The translations under genes were made by a program, and so were the position numbers. A stretch of DNA of 64,000 nt, taken from NCBI GenBank assembly GCA_041395325.1, contig JAWLAT010000021.1, forward strand, positions 17,426-81,425, read 5' to 3'. The notes beneath the pieces are model-generated. The model was not told the origin of the DNA. It saw only the letters and a list, made by a program, of their open reading frames with translations, and made no database searches. Below are positions 34,888 through 42,692 of the stretch, in pieces. The DNA comes from JAWLAT01 sp041395325. GTDB lineage: Bacteria > Pseudomonadota > Gammaproteobacteria > Xanthomonadales > SZUA-5. Numbering within the stretch: the first letter of the stretch is position 1; every line of letters begins with the position of its first letter.

Positions 34888-35526
34888 TCACCCCTCCCCT
34901 TCCGCCCCCAGCGACTTCACCAGCACGGCGGCCTGGGTGCGGCTGTGGCACTCCAGCTTTTTCAAAATCGCGGTCACATGCACCTTGACGGTGTTCTCCG
35001 CCAGACCCAGCTCGTGGGCGATCTGCTTGTTCAGCAAGCCATCGGCCAGACACAGCAGCACGCGGAACTGCTGCGGGGTCAGTTGTGCCAGCCTTGAGGC
35101 CAGACGGGCGTCGGCTTCCGAGCGGGCCGCCGTCTGCGGCGGGAACCAGGTGCCGCCATCCAACACCGCCTTGACGGCAATGCCGATGGTCTCGGCCGGC
35201 GAGGATTTGGGAATGAAACCTGCCGCACCGAACTGCTGCGAGCGACGAATCGCCCGCGGGTGCTCATTGGAGGTGATTACCACCACCGGCACCTCGGGTC
35301 GCTCACCGCGCACATGCAGCAGCGCCGAGAAACCGTGCGCCCCGGGCATGCTCAGGTCCAGCAGCACCAGATCCACATCCGGATGCGCCGCCAGCGCCTG
35401 CCCCAGCGTCGCCACACTGGCCGCCTCGATCATCTCCGCCCCTGGCAGCGCCTCGGCCAACGCATGCACCACCGCCGCCCGCAACAGCGGATGGTCGTCG
35501 GCAACGATGAGCTTGAGGGGGAGCAT
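34888..35526 (-). CDS. LuxR-type response regulator
   Basis: The protein has 212 residues. The receiver domain carries VADDHP, Asp57 in LVLLDLSMPG, and Lys in FIPKSS. A LuxR helix-turn-helix is at about 145-205 (LTPQQFRVLLCLADGLLNKQ, AENTVKVHVTAIL). It belongs to the AgmR/ErdR-like group that often pairs with PAS-containing hybrid kinases of organic-acid metabolism. The hybrid kinase gene lies 1.2 kb away on the other strand with the toxin-antitoxin genes between. Pairing is inference. A gene for acetyl-CoA synthetase or another target is not present in the window. Confidence 0.9.
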   Translation of the reverse strand: MLPLKLIVADDHPLLRAAVVHALAEALPGAEMIEAASVATLGQALAAHPDVDLVLLDLSMPGAHGFSALLHVRGERPEVPVVVITSNEHPRAIRRSQQFGAAGFIPKSSPAETIGIAVKAVLDGGTWFPPQTAARSEADARLASRLAQLTPQQFRVLLCLADGLLNKQIAHELGLAENTVKVHVTAILKKLECHSRTQAAVLVKSLGAEGEG

Positions 35527-35586
35527 GGGGGGAGTTTGGCATGCGCCGTCGCAGCACTGCGACGAACATTATCGAGTCGCCCCCGG

Positions 35587-37443
35587 TCAATCGTCCGTTT
35601 GCCTGGGCAGCGCGACCCGCCCGACCTCTCGAACGCCGCTCGCGGAGTGCCGCACCTCCTTCAGCAGGTCACCGCTCAGCAGAAAAATACGCTCGCCGAT
35701 GATCACAGTACGCGTGTTTCCGTACCAGTCGTTGCTTTCGGTCGGGACCGGCGCCGGACCATCATCCATGGGCACGACGCCGGTTTCCTTGACCTGATCG
35801 CCAGCCAGTAAGAGGAAGTGCATGGCAATGGAGCGCTCCACGGTCGGCGATCGGATGACTTCGGCCGTCGGCCAGACCATGACGATGGACTCCCCTTCCG
35901 GCTGCGCCGCGAAGTTGATCGCTTGCGCACGCGACTCAGGCAAACAACGCCCGGGGTGATCAATGACAGCGCGCTGCTTGAGATCTTTGCCAAAGGCGTG
36001 CAGCCAGACATGTTCGCTGTCGCTCCAGCAGCCAAAATCACCGAGCACGATCATGTTGTCGGCCACCGGCTGCAGAATCTCTGCGCAGCAGGGCAAGTCA
36101 CTGGACTGCGCTGACGTACCCTCCAAAGGCAGCATCCACAGCGCATCCTGAAAGCCCCGGGCGCTGTCACTGACCATCCACAAGGCATGCTCGCTGAAAC
36201 GACGCTTTCTGGAGGTGTCGGGAAGACTGCCAGTTACCTCCTGCAGCCGTCGGCCGCCTAAGGAAAAGGCCTCCCTGGTTAGGCCGTAGTGCAGCGTTTC
36301 CTCGTTCCAGCTAGTCGCGACATGCAAGCGATCATTGATGAGCTTGAAGTCGAAGCCGGACCAGAGTTTCCCGAGCAGCCGTACTGAGGTGATCGAGCCC
36401 TCCGGCGACATCGGAATTCGAAGGACCGTGGTCCGCGCGAGTTCCGGTGCTGCGCTGTTCACCTCCCATGATGGCAGTCGCGCCAAGTCGCGATCGGTGA
36501 ATCGTCGCTCATCCGGGTGTCCGAAGCCCAGGTACAGCGCTTCATCCGTGTAGTACGGCTCAACCTTCGAGCCGCCGAGCACTGACAGCGCCTGGCATTC
36601 GAAACGTCCGGCGGCGAAGGCGCCGAGATCACAACTGAGGTAGCTGTGGAGAACATCGGTTTCGGCAAGAAAGTCAGGGATGTATACCCGGGCAAGATCA
36701 ACGAGTGGCCGCCACTCCTCGCCACTGCCATACGGCTGCCACTCCGGCCAATTTGGACGCCCTCCGTCCCCAAGCCACCGCCTGAGTTGCAGCAGCAGTT
36801 CCTCGCCGCGGATACGCATGCCGTAGCCATCGCTCGAGAAGTAATCATCCGAGCGCAACTGGATCCGCGTAAGAGGCACAACTCTGCCGTCCGTTTGCAG
36901 GCTGAAACTGCGCACATCGGATCTGGACGAGTCAAACGATGAATAGTCGAAGCCAAGTACCGTCAGCAAGCTGCCGTGAGTGATCAACTCATCGAACCAG
37001 ACGTCGTCAGATTCTGGCTGATCGCGCAGGTTGATGGCATCAGTAACCCGCAGCTGTGGCGCTGCTTCAGGACCGGTGTCTATGACGAACAGCCAACCGT
37101 CGCGAAGCACCACAAGGTGGCCTTGGGCAAACTTGATAAGACCGCCTTCATCGACGCCGGCCTCTTGTGTATTGGTGATCGAAACTGACCCAATCCTTGA
37201 TCCTGTGACCTGGACGGCGAAAAGAACCTCCACGTCGTCTGCGTCGTCGGCAGCGGGTCGCAGCCGGGCCTGCAACTGGCGCAGGGCGCGCCGCTGCTCC
37301 AGATGGACGCGCATCGATTCGCCATCGTCAATGACTCGCGCTGGCGGCGCCACCAACTGCCGGTAGGCAACTGAGATCTTTCGTGCCGGATCGGCGGCGC
37401 ATGCCGTCAGGCACAGGGCGATCAACAAGCAGAGTGCGCGCAA
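35587..37443 (-). CDS. Lipoprotein with PF09826-type beta-propeller
   Basis: I choose the TTG at 37443 because AGGAG lies 6 bases upstream and it begins a lipoprotein signal (RALCLLIALCLTAC); the open frame reaches back to 37560 without a start signal. The protein has 618 residues. The motif TNTQEAGVDEGGLIKFAQG and the following blades match the secreted beta-propeller family of Pfam PF09826. No catalytic motif is seen. The role is unknown; members are exported or surface attached. It is divergent from another exported repeat gene 333 bp away. Confidence 0.8.
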   Translation of the reverse strand: MRALCLLIALCLTACAADPARKISVAYRQLVAPPARVIDDGESMRVHLEQRRALRQLQARLRPAADDADDVEVLFAVQVTGSRIGSVSITNTQEAGVDEGGLIKFAQGHLVVLRDGWLFVIDTGPEAAPQLRVTDAINLRDQPESDDVWFDELITHGSLLTVLGFDYSSFDSSRSDVRSFSLQTDGRVVPLTRIQLRSDDYFSSDGYGMRIRGEELLLQLRRWLGDGGRPNWPEWQPYGSGEEWRPLVDLARVYIPDFLAETDVLHSYLSCDLGAFAAGRFECQALSVLGGSKVEPYYTDEALYLGFGHPDERRFTDRDLARLPSWEVNSAAPELARTTVLRIPMSPEGSITSVRLLGKLWSGFDFKLINDRLHVATSWNEETLHYGLTREAFSLGGRRLQEVTGSLPDTSRKRRFSEHALWMVSDSARGFQDALWMLPLEGTSAQSSDLPCCAEILQPVADNMIVLGDFGCWSDSEHVWLHAFGKDLKQRAVIDHPGRCLPESRAQAINFAAQPEGESIVMVWPTAEVIRSPTVERSIAMHFLLLAGDQVKETGVVPMDDGPAPVPTESNDWYGNTRTVIIGERIFLLSGDLLKEVRHSASGVREVGRVALPRQTDD

Positions 37444-37776
37444 CGTGGGCTCCTTTCGTGGCTGCTGCCAAAGTAGGCAGGACGGCCGGACTTCACGCAA
37501 CGCGGCCGGGGTCGGTTTCGACGAACTGGCACCCGGATTCGCAAACTGTGCGACTGCCAAAGATCCGGTTTTCTGCGCCTGGAACTGCGATCGGAAACCA
37601 CCAGTCCTGGTGCTGTCCCCTTGGCACAGACGTCAGTCTGGCGAACCAGAACCTGGCGGCTTCGTTGTCGTTTGAACCCATACCAAAGTCCCCCTCCCCC
37701 CACCACCAAGGCCCGTTCCGCCACCGGACTACCCTCACCACCATGGCGCCCCAGTCCAGCCACCGAGCTTTCCGCC
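37444..37776. other. Divergent intergenic region
   Basis: This stretch separates two divergent exported-protein genes. It is unstructured apart from short C-rich runs near 37685-37740. I see no gene, RNA or defined operator. Confidence 0.35.
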
Positions 37777-39783
37777 ATGACTCGCCATGCCCTCTATCTC
37801 GCCCTGCGGTGGTCCATCGCCGGGTTGGCTTCCACGGCCGCTGCCCAAGATGTGGACCTGGCCAACCTGGGTGAGCGGGGGTATCGGATCGAGGGGGTCG
37901 CGGCGGAGGATCGGCTGGGACGGGCGGTCTCGGGGGCTGGCGACGTCAATGGGGATGGCCTGGCCGATGTGATCGTGGCGTCCTATCGCGCCGACCCCGA
38001 TGGCAGGGTCGATGCCGGGTCGGTTTATGTGCTCTTCGGCAAGGCCGACAACGCCACGGTGGATGTGGGCAATCTGGGTGCCGCGGGCTTTCGCATCGAT
38101 GGCATCGATGGCGGAGATGAGGCGGGTCGCAGCGTGTCCGGCGCCGGCGATGTCAATGGCGATGGCCTGGCCGACCTGCTGATCGGCGCACACCAGGCCG
38201 CCCCGAGTGGCATCAACGGCGCGGGCGAGAGCTATGTGGTGTTCGGCAAGGCCGACGGCACGCTGGTGGATCTGGCCAATCTGGGCAGCGGCGGCTTTCG
38301 CATCGACGGCATCGATGCCGGTGACCGCTCGGGCAACAGCGTCTCCGGAGCGGGCGACGTCAACGGCGATGGGCTGGCCGACCTGCTGATCGGCGCGACC
38401 AACGCCGGTGATAATGCCGGCGAGAGCTACGTGGTGTTTGGCAAGAGCGACAGCGCCACCGTCGACCTGACCACGCTAGGCAACGGCGGCTTCCGCATCG
38501 ACGGTGCCGGTGGCGATCGTTCCGGCAGTGCCGTGTCTGGCGCCGGCGATGTCAATGGCGATGGACTGGCCGACGTGCTGATCGGCGCCTTCCTGGCCAG
38601 TTCCGGCAACAACGTCGAGGCGGGTCAGAGCTTTGTGGTCTTCGGCAAGGCCGACGGCACAGCCGTGGACCTAGCCAACCTGGGCAACGCGGGCTTCCGC
38701 ATCGACGGCATCGATGGAAGTGACCGCTCGGGGAACACCGTCTCAGGCGCAGGCGATGTCAACGGCGATGGGTTGGCCGATGTGATCATCGGGGCCTACG
38801 GCGGCGATCCCCGCGGTCGTGGCAATGCGGGCGAGAGCTATGTGGTCTTCGGCAAGGCCGATAGCGCCCCGGTGGCATTGGCCACGCTGGGTCAGGGCGG
38901 CTTTCTGATCGAAGGTGGCCGCGCCGGGGACTTTTCCGGGCGCTTCGTAGCCGGAGCCGGTGACGTCAATGGTGACGGCCTGGCCGATCTGCTGGTGGGC
39001 GCTACGCTGGCCGACCCCGGCGGCCGCAACCAGGCGGGTGAGAGCTATGTGGTCTTCGGCAAGAGCGACGGTGCGTCTGTGGACCTGGGCAATCTGGGTG
39101 CGCGCGGCTTTCGCCTGAATGGCATCGATGCCGGTGACCAGACCGGGCGTAGCGGCGCCAGCGCCGGCGATGTCAACGGCGATGGCCTGGCCGATGTGAT
39201 CATCGGGGCCCACTTGAGCGATCCGGGCGGCAATGAGAGTGCCGGCGAAAGCTATGTGGTGTTCAGCACCACGGCACCGCCCCAGACCGCCACCGTGCGG
39301 GCCCGCAGCGCCAACGGCAACCCGCCGCAAACGGCCTTTGGCGTGAGCGGCAGTGGCAGCAATCATTCGACGCCCGATGGGCGGGCCTTTGTGAACTTCG
39401 CCAACGGCGCCGATCCGGGCAGCAGCGCGTCCTCTGAGACCATGACACTGTTCCGGTCACCGTGCCTGAACGTGGAAGCCACGGCCGGCTGCCGCGGCGT
39501 CTTCGTGCCGGCAGTCGCGGCCTTCTGGCGCCTGCAGACTACCCGAGAGAACTGGAGCAATGCCGAGTTGCGTCTGCGCTACCTGGACAGCGAGTTGCTG
39601 ATCGACAACGAGAACCGGCTGCAAATCGTGTTTTCGGTCGACAACGCCGAACCCTTCATCCCGCTGCCCAGCATCGTCAACCCGAACGACAACAGCATCA
39701 CCGCACTGATCTCCGAGCCGGGCTTCTATTACATCGGCGAAGGGGAACTGCCAGACGGGATCTTCGCCAACGATTTCGAATAG
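37777..39783 (+). CDS. Exported FG-GAP/integrin-alpha repeat protein with FANDFE tail
   Basis: The protein has 668 residues with a signal sequence (LALRWSIAGLASTAAA). Seven FG-GAP repeats of about 65 residues fill residues 20-495, each with the calcium-binding loop GDVNGDGLADxxIGA followed by GESYVVFGK. The C-terminal 170 residues form a beta domain and end in IFANDFE. The repeats would fold as a seven-bladed propeller on the cell surface or outside. The DNA of the repeats is highly similar, so copy number may vary between strains. A function in adhesion or binding is an inference from fold only. Confidence 0.85.
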   Translation: MTRHALYLALRWSIAGLASTAAAQDVDLANLGERGYRIEGVAAEDRLGRAVSGAGDVNGDGLADVIVASYRADPDGRVDAGSVYVLFGKADNATVDVGNLGAAGFRIDGIDGGDEAGRSVSGAGDVNGDGLADLLIGAHQAAPSGINGAGESYVVFGKADGTLVDLANLGSGGFRIDGIDAGDRSGNSVSGAGDVNGDGLADLLIGATNAGDNAGESYVVFGKSDSATVDLTTLGNGGFRIDGAGGDRSGSAVSGAGDVNGDGLADVLIGAFLASSGNNVEAGQSFVVFGKADGTAVDLANLGNAGFRIDGIDGSDRSGNTVSGAGDVNGDGLADVIIGAYGGDPRGRGNAGESYVVFGKADSAPVALATLGQGGFLIEGGRAGDFSGRFVAGAGDVNGDGLADLLVGATLADPGGRNQAGESYVVFGKSDGASVDLGNLGARGFRLNGIDAGDQTGRSGASAGDVNGDGLADVIIGAHLSDPGGNESAGESYVVFSTTAPPQTATVRARSANGNPPQTAFGVSGSGSNHSTPDGRAFVNFANGADPGSSASSETMTLFRSPCLNVEATAGCRGVFVPAVAAFWRLQTTRENWSNAELRLRYLDSELLIDNENRLQIVFSVDNAEPFIPLPSIVNPNDNSITALISEPGFYYIGEGELPDGIFANDFE

Positions 39784-39940
39784 CGCCGGGCCGGCTCGGC
39801 ATCTGGGCCAGAGAAAGGGTGAATCTGATTCAACCTGAGGTGCAGACAATCCCTTTGTGCGGCGCGATCCCGGCCGGCAAGCTGGAGACCACGGATGGGC
39901 GCTCGGTCCATCGGCTTTGTGGCCATGGAGTACGGCATCA

Positions 39941-40360
39941 ATGGGCGATCACGGAGGAGTTGACCGGCAGCGGGTCGGCTACTGGCTGGCCATCCTGCTG
40001 GCCCTGTCGCAGTTCAGCAATGTCATTCGTGTCGGGTTGGATGCGCAGGCCTACAGCGTGGCGATGGGACTACCGCTGGACAGCGCCGCAGATGTCGCCT
40101 GGCTGCACGTCTACGCACTGCGCGCGCTGTTCCTGGGCGGCTTCGCCAGCGTCCTGATCGCGAGCCGCCAGTATCGAGCGCTCAGCATGATGGCCCTGCT
40201 GGCGCTGATCATGCCGCTGGGCGATTTCTGGCTGATCTGGCAGGCCGGCGGCTCCGCACCGGCGCTGTGGCGGCAGGCACTGATCGCTGCGGTGCTGGTC
40301 GCCGCCTGGTTCAGTCTGGGCCGGATGGCACGCCAGCCGAATCGCGCAGGACCTGCGTGA
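39941..40360 (+). CDS. Small membrane protein, DUF4267-like
   Basis: The protein has 139 residues from the ATG at 39941; an open frame begins earlier without start signals. Four predicted membrane helices are visible (YWLAILLALSQFSNVI, the LRALFLGGFASVLIA stretch, ALSMMALLALIMPLGDFWLI, ALIAAVLVAAWFSL). LRALFLGGF followed by PLGDFWLIWQ resembles DUF4267 proteins. Its last 50 bases overlap the end of the convergent LysR gene. The function is unknown. Confidence 0.65.
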   Translation: MGDHGGVDRQRVGYWLAILLALSQFSNVIRVGLDAQAYSVAMGLPLDSAADVAWLHVYALRALFLGGFASVLIASRQYRALSMMALLALIMPLGDFWLIWQAGGSAPALWRQALIAAVLVAAWFSLGRMARQPNRAGPA

Positions 40361-41192
40361 GCCAGTCGCGCACGGACCGCAACTGGTGCTGCTGCGGCGT
40401 CAGCGGTCGCGACAGCAGGTACAGCTGGCCCAGCGGCACTTCGGCTGCATCCACCCGTCGCAACCGACCTGCGCGCAGCAAGGGCTGGACCACAGGCCAG
40501 ACCGCCAGCGTGATACCCACACCCTGCACGGCCGCGCGGATGGCGGCGGCAAAATCGCTGAACCAGCGCACCACCGAACTGCTGGGCAACACCGGTCCAC
40601 CGCGTGCCACCCAGGCCTGCCAGGCACTCTGCCCGCGAAACGGGTAGTCGATACGCGCAGGCAGGTCCGCCAAATCGGGCGCAGAAACAGGTATCGCGCA
40701 CACCGGGTAGAGCGGCAGCCGCTCCAGGCCGGGCCAATCACCCTCGCCGAAGCGAATGCAAAAATCCACGCGTCCATCGCGCGGATCCTCCATGACCTCG
40801 GTCGCCGAGATCTGAATCCGTTGATCCGGGAACTGCTGATCGAAGGCAGCGATCAGCGGTACCAGCACCTCGGCAGTCAGAAACGGGTTGGCGCTGATGC
40901 GCACACCGACCGGCTGGCCGCGCTGACGAATGCGCCCGGTGGCCTCGCGCAAGCGGCTGAAGGCCGCCGCGACATCGGCAAGCAGCTCGGCGCCGGTCTG
41001 GGTCAGGCGAACGGCTCGCGCGCTACGTTCAAACAGCTGCACGCCCAGGTGGCGCTCCAGATCGGCGATCTGGTGGCTGATGGTCGAGGGTGTGACGTTC
41101 AGAAACTCGGCCGCAGCCCGAAAGCTGCCATGGCGACCAGCCGCATCAAAGGCGCGCAGCCATGCGACGGGTGGCAGATCGGCAGCATTCAT
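40311..41192 (-). CDS. LysR-family transcriptional regulator
   Basis: The protein has 293 residues. The N-terminal winged helix-turn-helix (about 8-67; RHGSFRAAAEFLNVTPSTIS, LERHLGVQLFER) is followed by the substrate-binding domain from about 95 (VRISANPFLTAEVLVPLIAA). It resembles the GcvA/AmpR-like group. It probably controls a neighbouring gene, as LysR proteins often do; here the convergent membrane protein overlaps its 3' end and no divergent partner gene is obvious. Confidence 0.9.
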   Translation of the reverse strand: MNAADLPPVAWLRAFDAAGRHGSFRAAAEFLNVTPSTISHQIADLERHLGVQLFERSARAVRLTQTGAELLADVAAAFSRLREATGRIRQRGQPVGVRISANPFLTAEVLVPLIAAFDQQFPDQRIQISATEVMEDPRDGRVDFCIRFGEGDWPGLERLPLYPVCAIPVSAPDLADLPARIDYPFRGQSAWQAWVARGGPVLPSSSVVRWFSDFAAAIRAAVQGVGITLAVWPVVQPLLRAGRLRRVDAAEVPLGQLYLLSRPLTPQQHQLRSVRDWLTQVLRDSAGVPSGPD

Positions 41193-41231
41193 GCGGCGGC
41201 CACAACAGCGCAGATCACGGCATGATCGCCC

Positions 41232-42263
41232 TCAACGCCGCAGCTCGTACAGCTCGAACTGCCCTTCCCAGTCGGCGTCCAGAATCATCAGCAACCGGTC
41301 CGGTGCCAGCTGGTAAAGCACCCCGGCGCTGTCACCTTCCCAGGCCTCCTCGGCCATGCCGTCCGGTCCACGACTGTAGTGATACTGCACCTCGTCGTTG
41401 ACGCTGCTGCCCCCCAGGAACACCAGCGCATCGGGCCAGGCGCTGCTGGGATAGAGCAGGCCAAGCCGGCGTTGCGAACCGGACGTCTTGCGCAGGCGCA
41501 ATGTCGCGCCAACTGGCTCAATGGTGGCCTTGAACCAGGGATAGAGGAACACCCCCAGCGAGCTGGCCTGCAGCGAGCGCACCCGCCATTGTCCGGGCAG
41601 GTCCTGTCGCCGAATGGGCCGCACCGGCGCGTCCAGCAGCTCGGCCAGCAAGGCGCGCCCTTCGGCTTCGAAATCCGCGCCCGCTGTGGCGGTCTGACGC
41701 CACTCATTCGCGATCGCGCGGGCGTCCATGATCCGTGACTCATGCTGCGGCCACAGCAGACGCTGCCACGGATCCAGCGGACGATAGGCCGCGACCGCCT
41801 CGGCCAGAGCGGGCGGGGGATCGCTGATGGTCAGCTGATCGCCTGTGATCGCCAACTGGCCGGCGGGCAGTCGCGCCAGTTCTTCGATGCGACGCGCATC
41901 GAAGACCAACCAGTGACGCTGGCCGGATTCCCGATAGGCCAGCCACAGCAGGCTCTGGTCATCACTGAGGTATACGGCTTCCGAGTCAAAGCTGTCGCCT
42001 TCGGCAAGGATCACCTGCGGCTGCGGCTCCGCATTACCGTCATCGCCCATCGGGATTGCATACACGGTCAGCCGCCGCAAGCCGCCGCCACCCTTGGCGT
42101 GGCTCAATTCCAGACCGACATCGCGGCCTTCAAAGTACAGCGATGCCAGTTGCCCGCCGGAGTCCGCCGCACCTTCCAGCGGCAGCACGGTGATTGTCCC
42201 CGCAAGCAGAGGGGTGGCATGGAACAGGCCAATCAGCGCCAGCGCGCGCAACAGCATCGACAT
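41232..42263 (-). CDS. Exported DUF4893-like protein
   Basis: The protein has 343 residues from the ATG at 42263, which has AGGA at suitable distance. A signal peptide (LLRALALIGLFHATPLLAG) leads to a beta-rich N-terminal part. The C-terminal half (about 165-343; DPWQRLLWPQHESRIMDARA, then GQWRVRSLQASSLGVFLYPW) resembles DUF4893 domains. Function is unknown; it is predicted periplasmic. The next gene on the strand upstream is a small membrane protein about 90 bp away, possibly co-transcribed. Confidence 0.7.
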   Translation of the reverse strand: MSMLLRALALIGLFHATPLLAGTITVLPLEGAADSGGQLASLYFEGRDVGLELSHAKGGGGLRRLTVYAIPMGDDGNAEPQPQVILAEGDSFDSEAVYLSDDQSLLWLAYRESGQRHWLVFDARRIEELARLPAGQLAITGDQLTISDPPPALAEAVAAYRPLDPWQRLLWPQHESRIMDARAIANEWRQTATAGADFEAEGRALLAELLDAPVRPIRRQDLPGQWRVRSLQASSLGVFLYPWFKATIEPVGATLRLRKTSGSQRRLGLLYPSSAWPDALVFLGGSSVNDEVQYHYSRGPDGMAEEAWEGDSAGVLYQLAPDRLLMILDADWEGQFELYELRR

Positions 42264-42354
42264 GAGCATTCCTCCCGGGTTGGCACCGAGAGTGCCACGA
42301 GCCCGGGTCTGGTTGTCGGACTTCGGCGTCGGTGATCGACGTCACCCGTCTTGA

Positions 42355-42609
42355 TCAGAGCCCACCTCCGACACTGGGAATCGACCCCAGCAACCGAAGC
42401 ACCCTGCCGCAGAAGCGAATCACACCGATGGGCATCAATGGCCAGACCGCGCCCAGCAGGCACCATCCGATGGCACTGAACAGCGTGATCTGGGCAGGCC
42501 ACGCGGTGCCGCGCAGTTCAACCACATGAGAGAGGAAGAAATGGATCATGGCCGCCAACGGCAGGCTCAGCAGCAAGGCAGCCAGTAAACCCTTGAATCG
42601 CAGACTCAT
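42355..42609 (-). CDS. Small two-helix membrane protein
   Basis: The protein has 84 residues from the ATG at 42609, which has AGGAG 7 bases upstream. Two hydrophobic helices (LLAALLLSLPLAAMIHFFL and ITLFSAIGWCLLGAVWPLM) suggest an inner-membrane hairpin. I do not recognise the family. Confidence 0.6.
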   Translation of the reverse strand: MSLRFKGLLAALLLSLPLAAMIHFFLSHVVELRGTAWPAQITLFSAIGWCLLGAVWPLMPIGVIRFCGRVLRLLGSIPSVGGGL

Positions 42610-42692
42610 GGCGGTCTCCTGCGCGATCAACTACGTCCCTTCAATTCTGGCGTGCTCGGCACAGCTGAGCTATAGATCGTGGCCTTGGCCAG

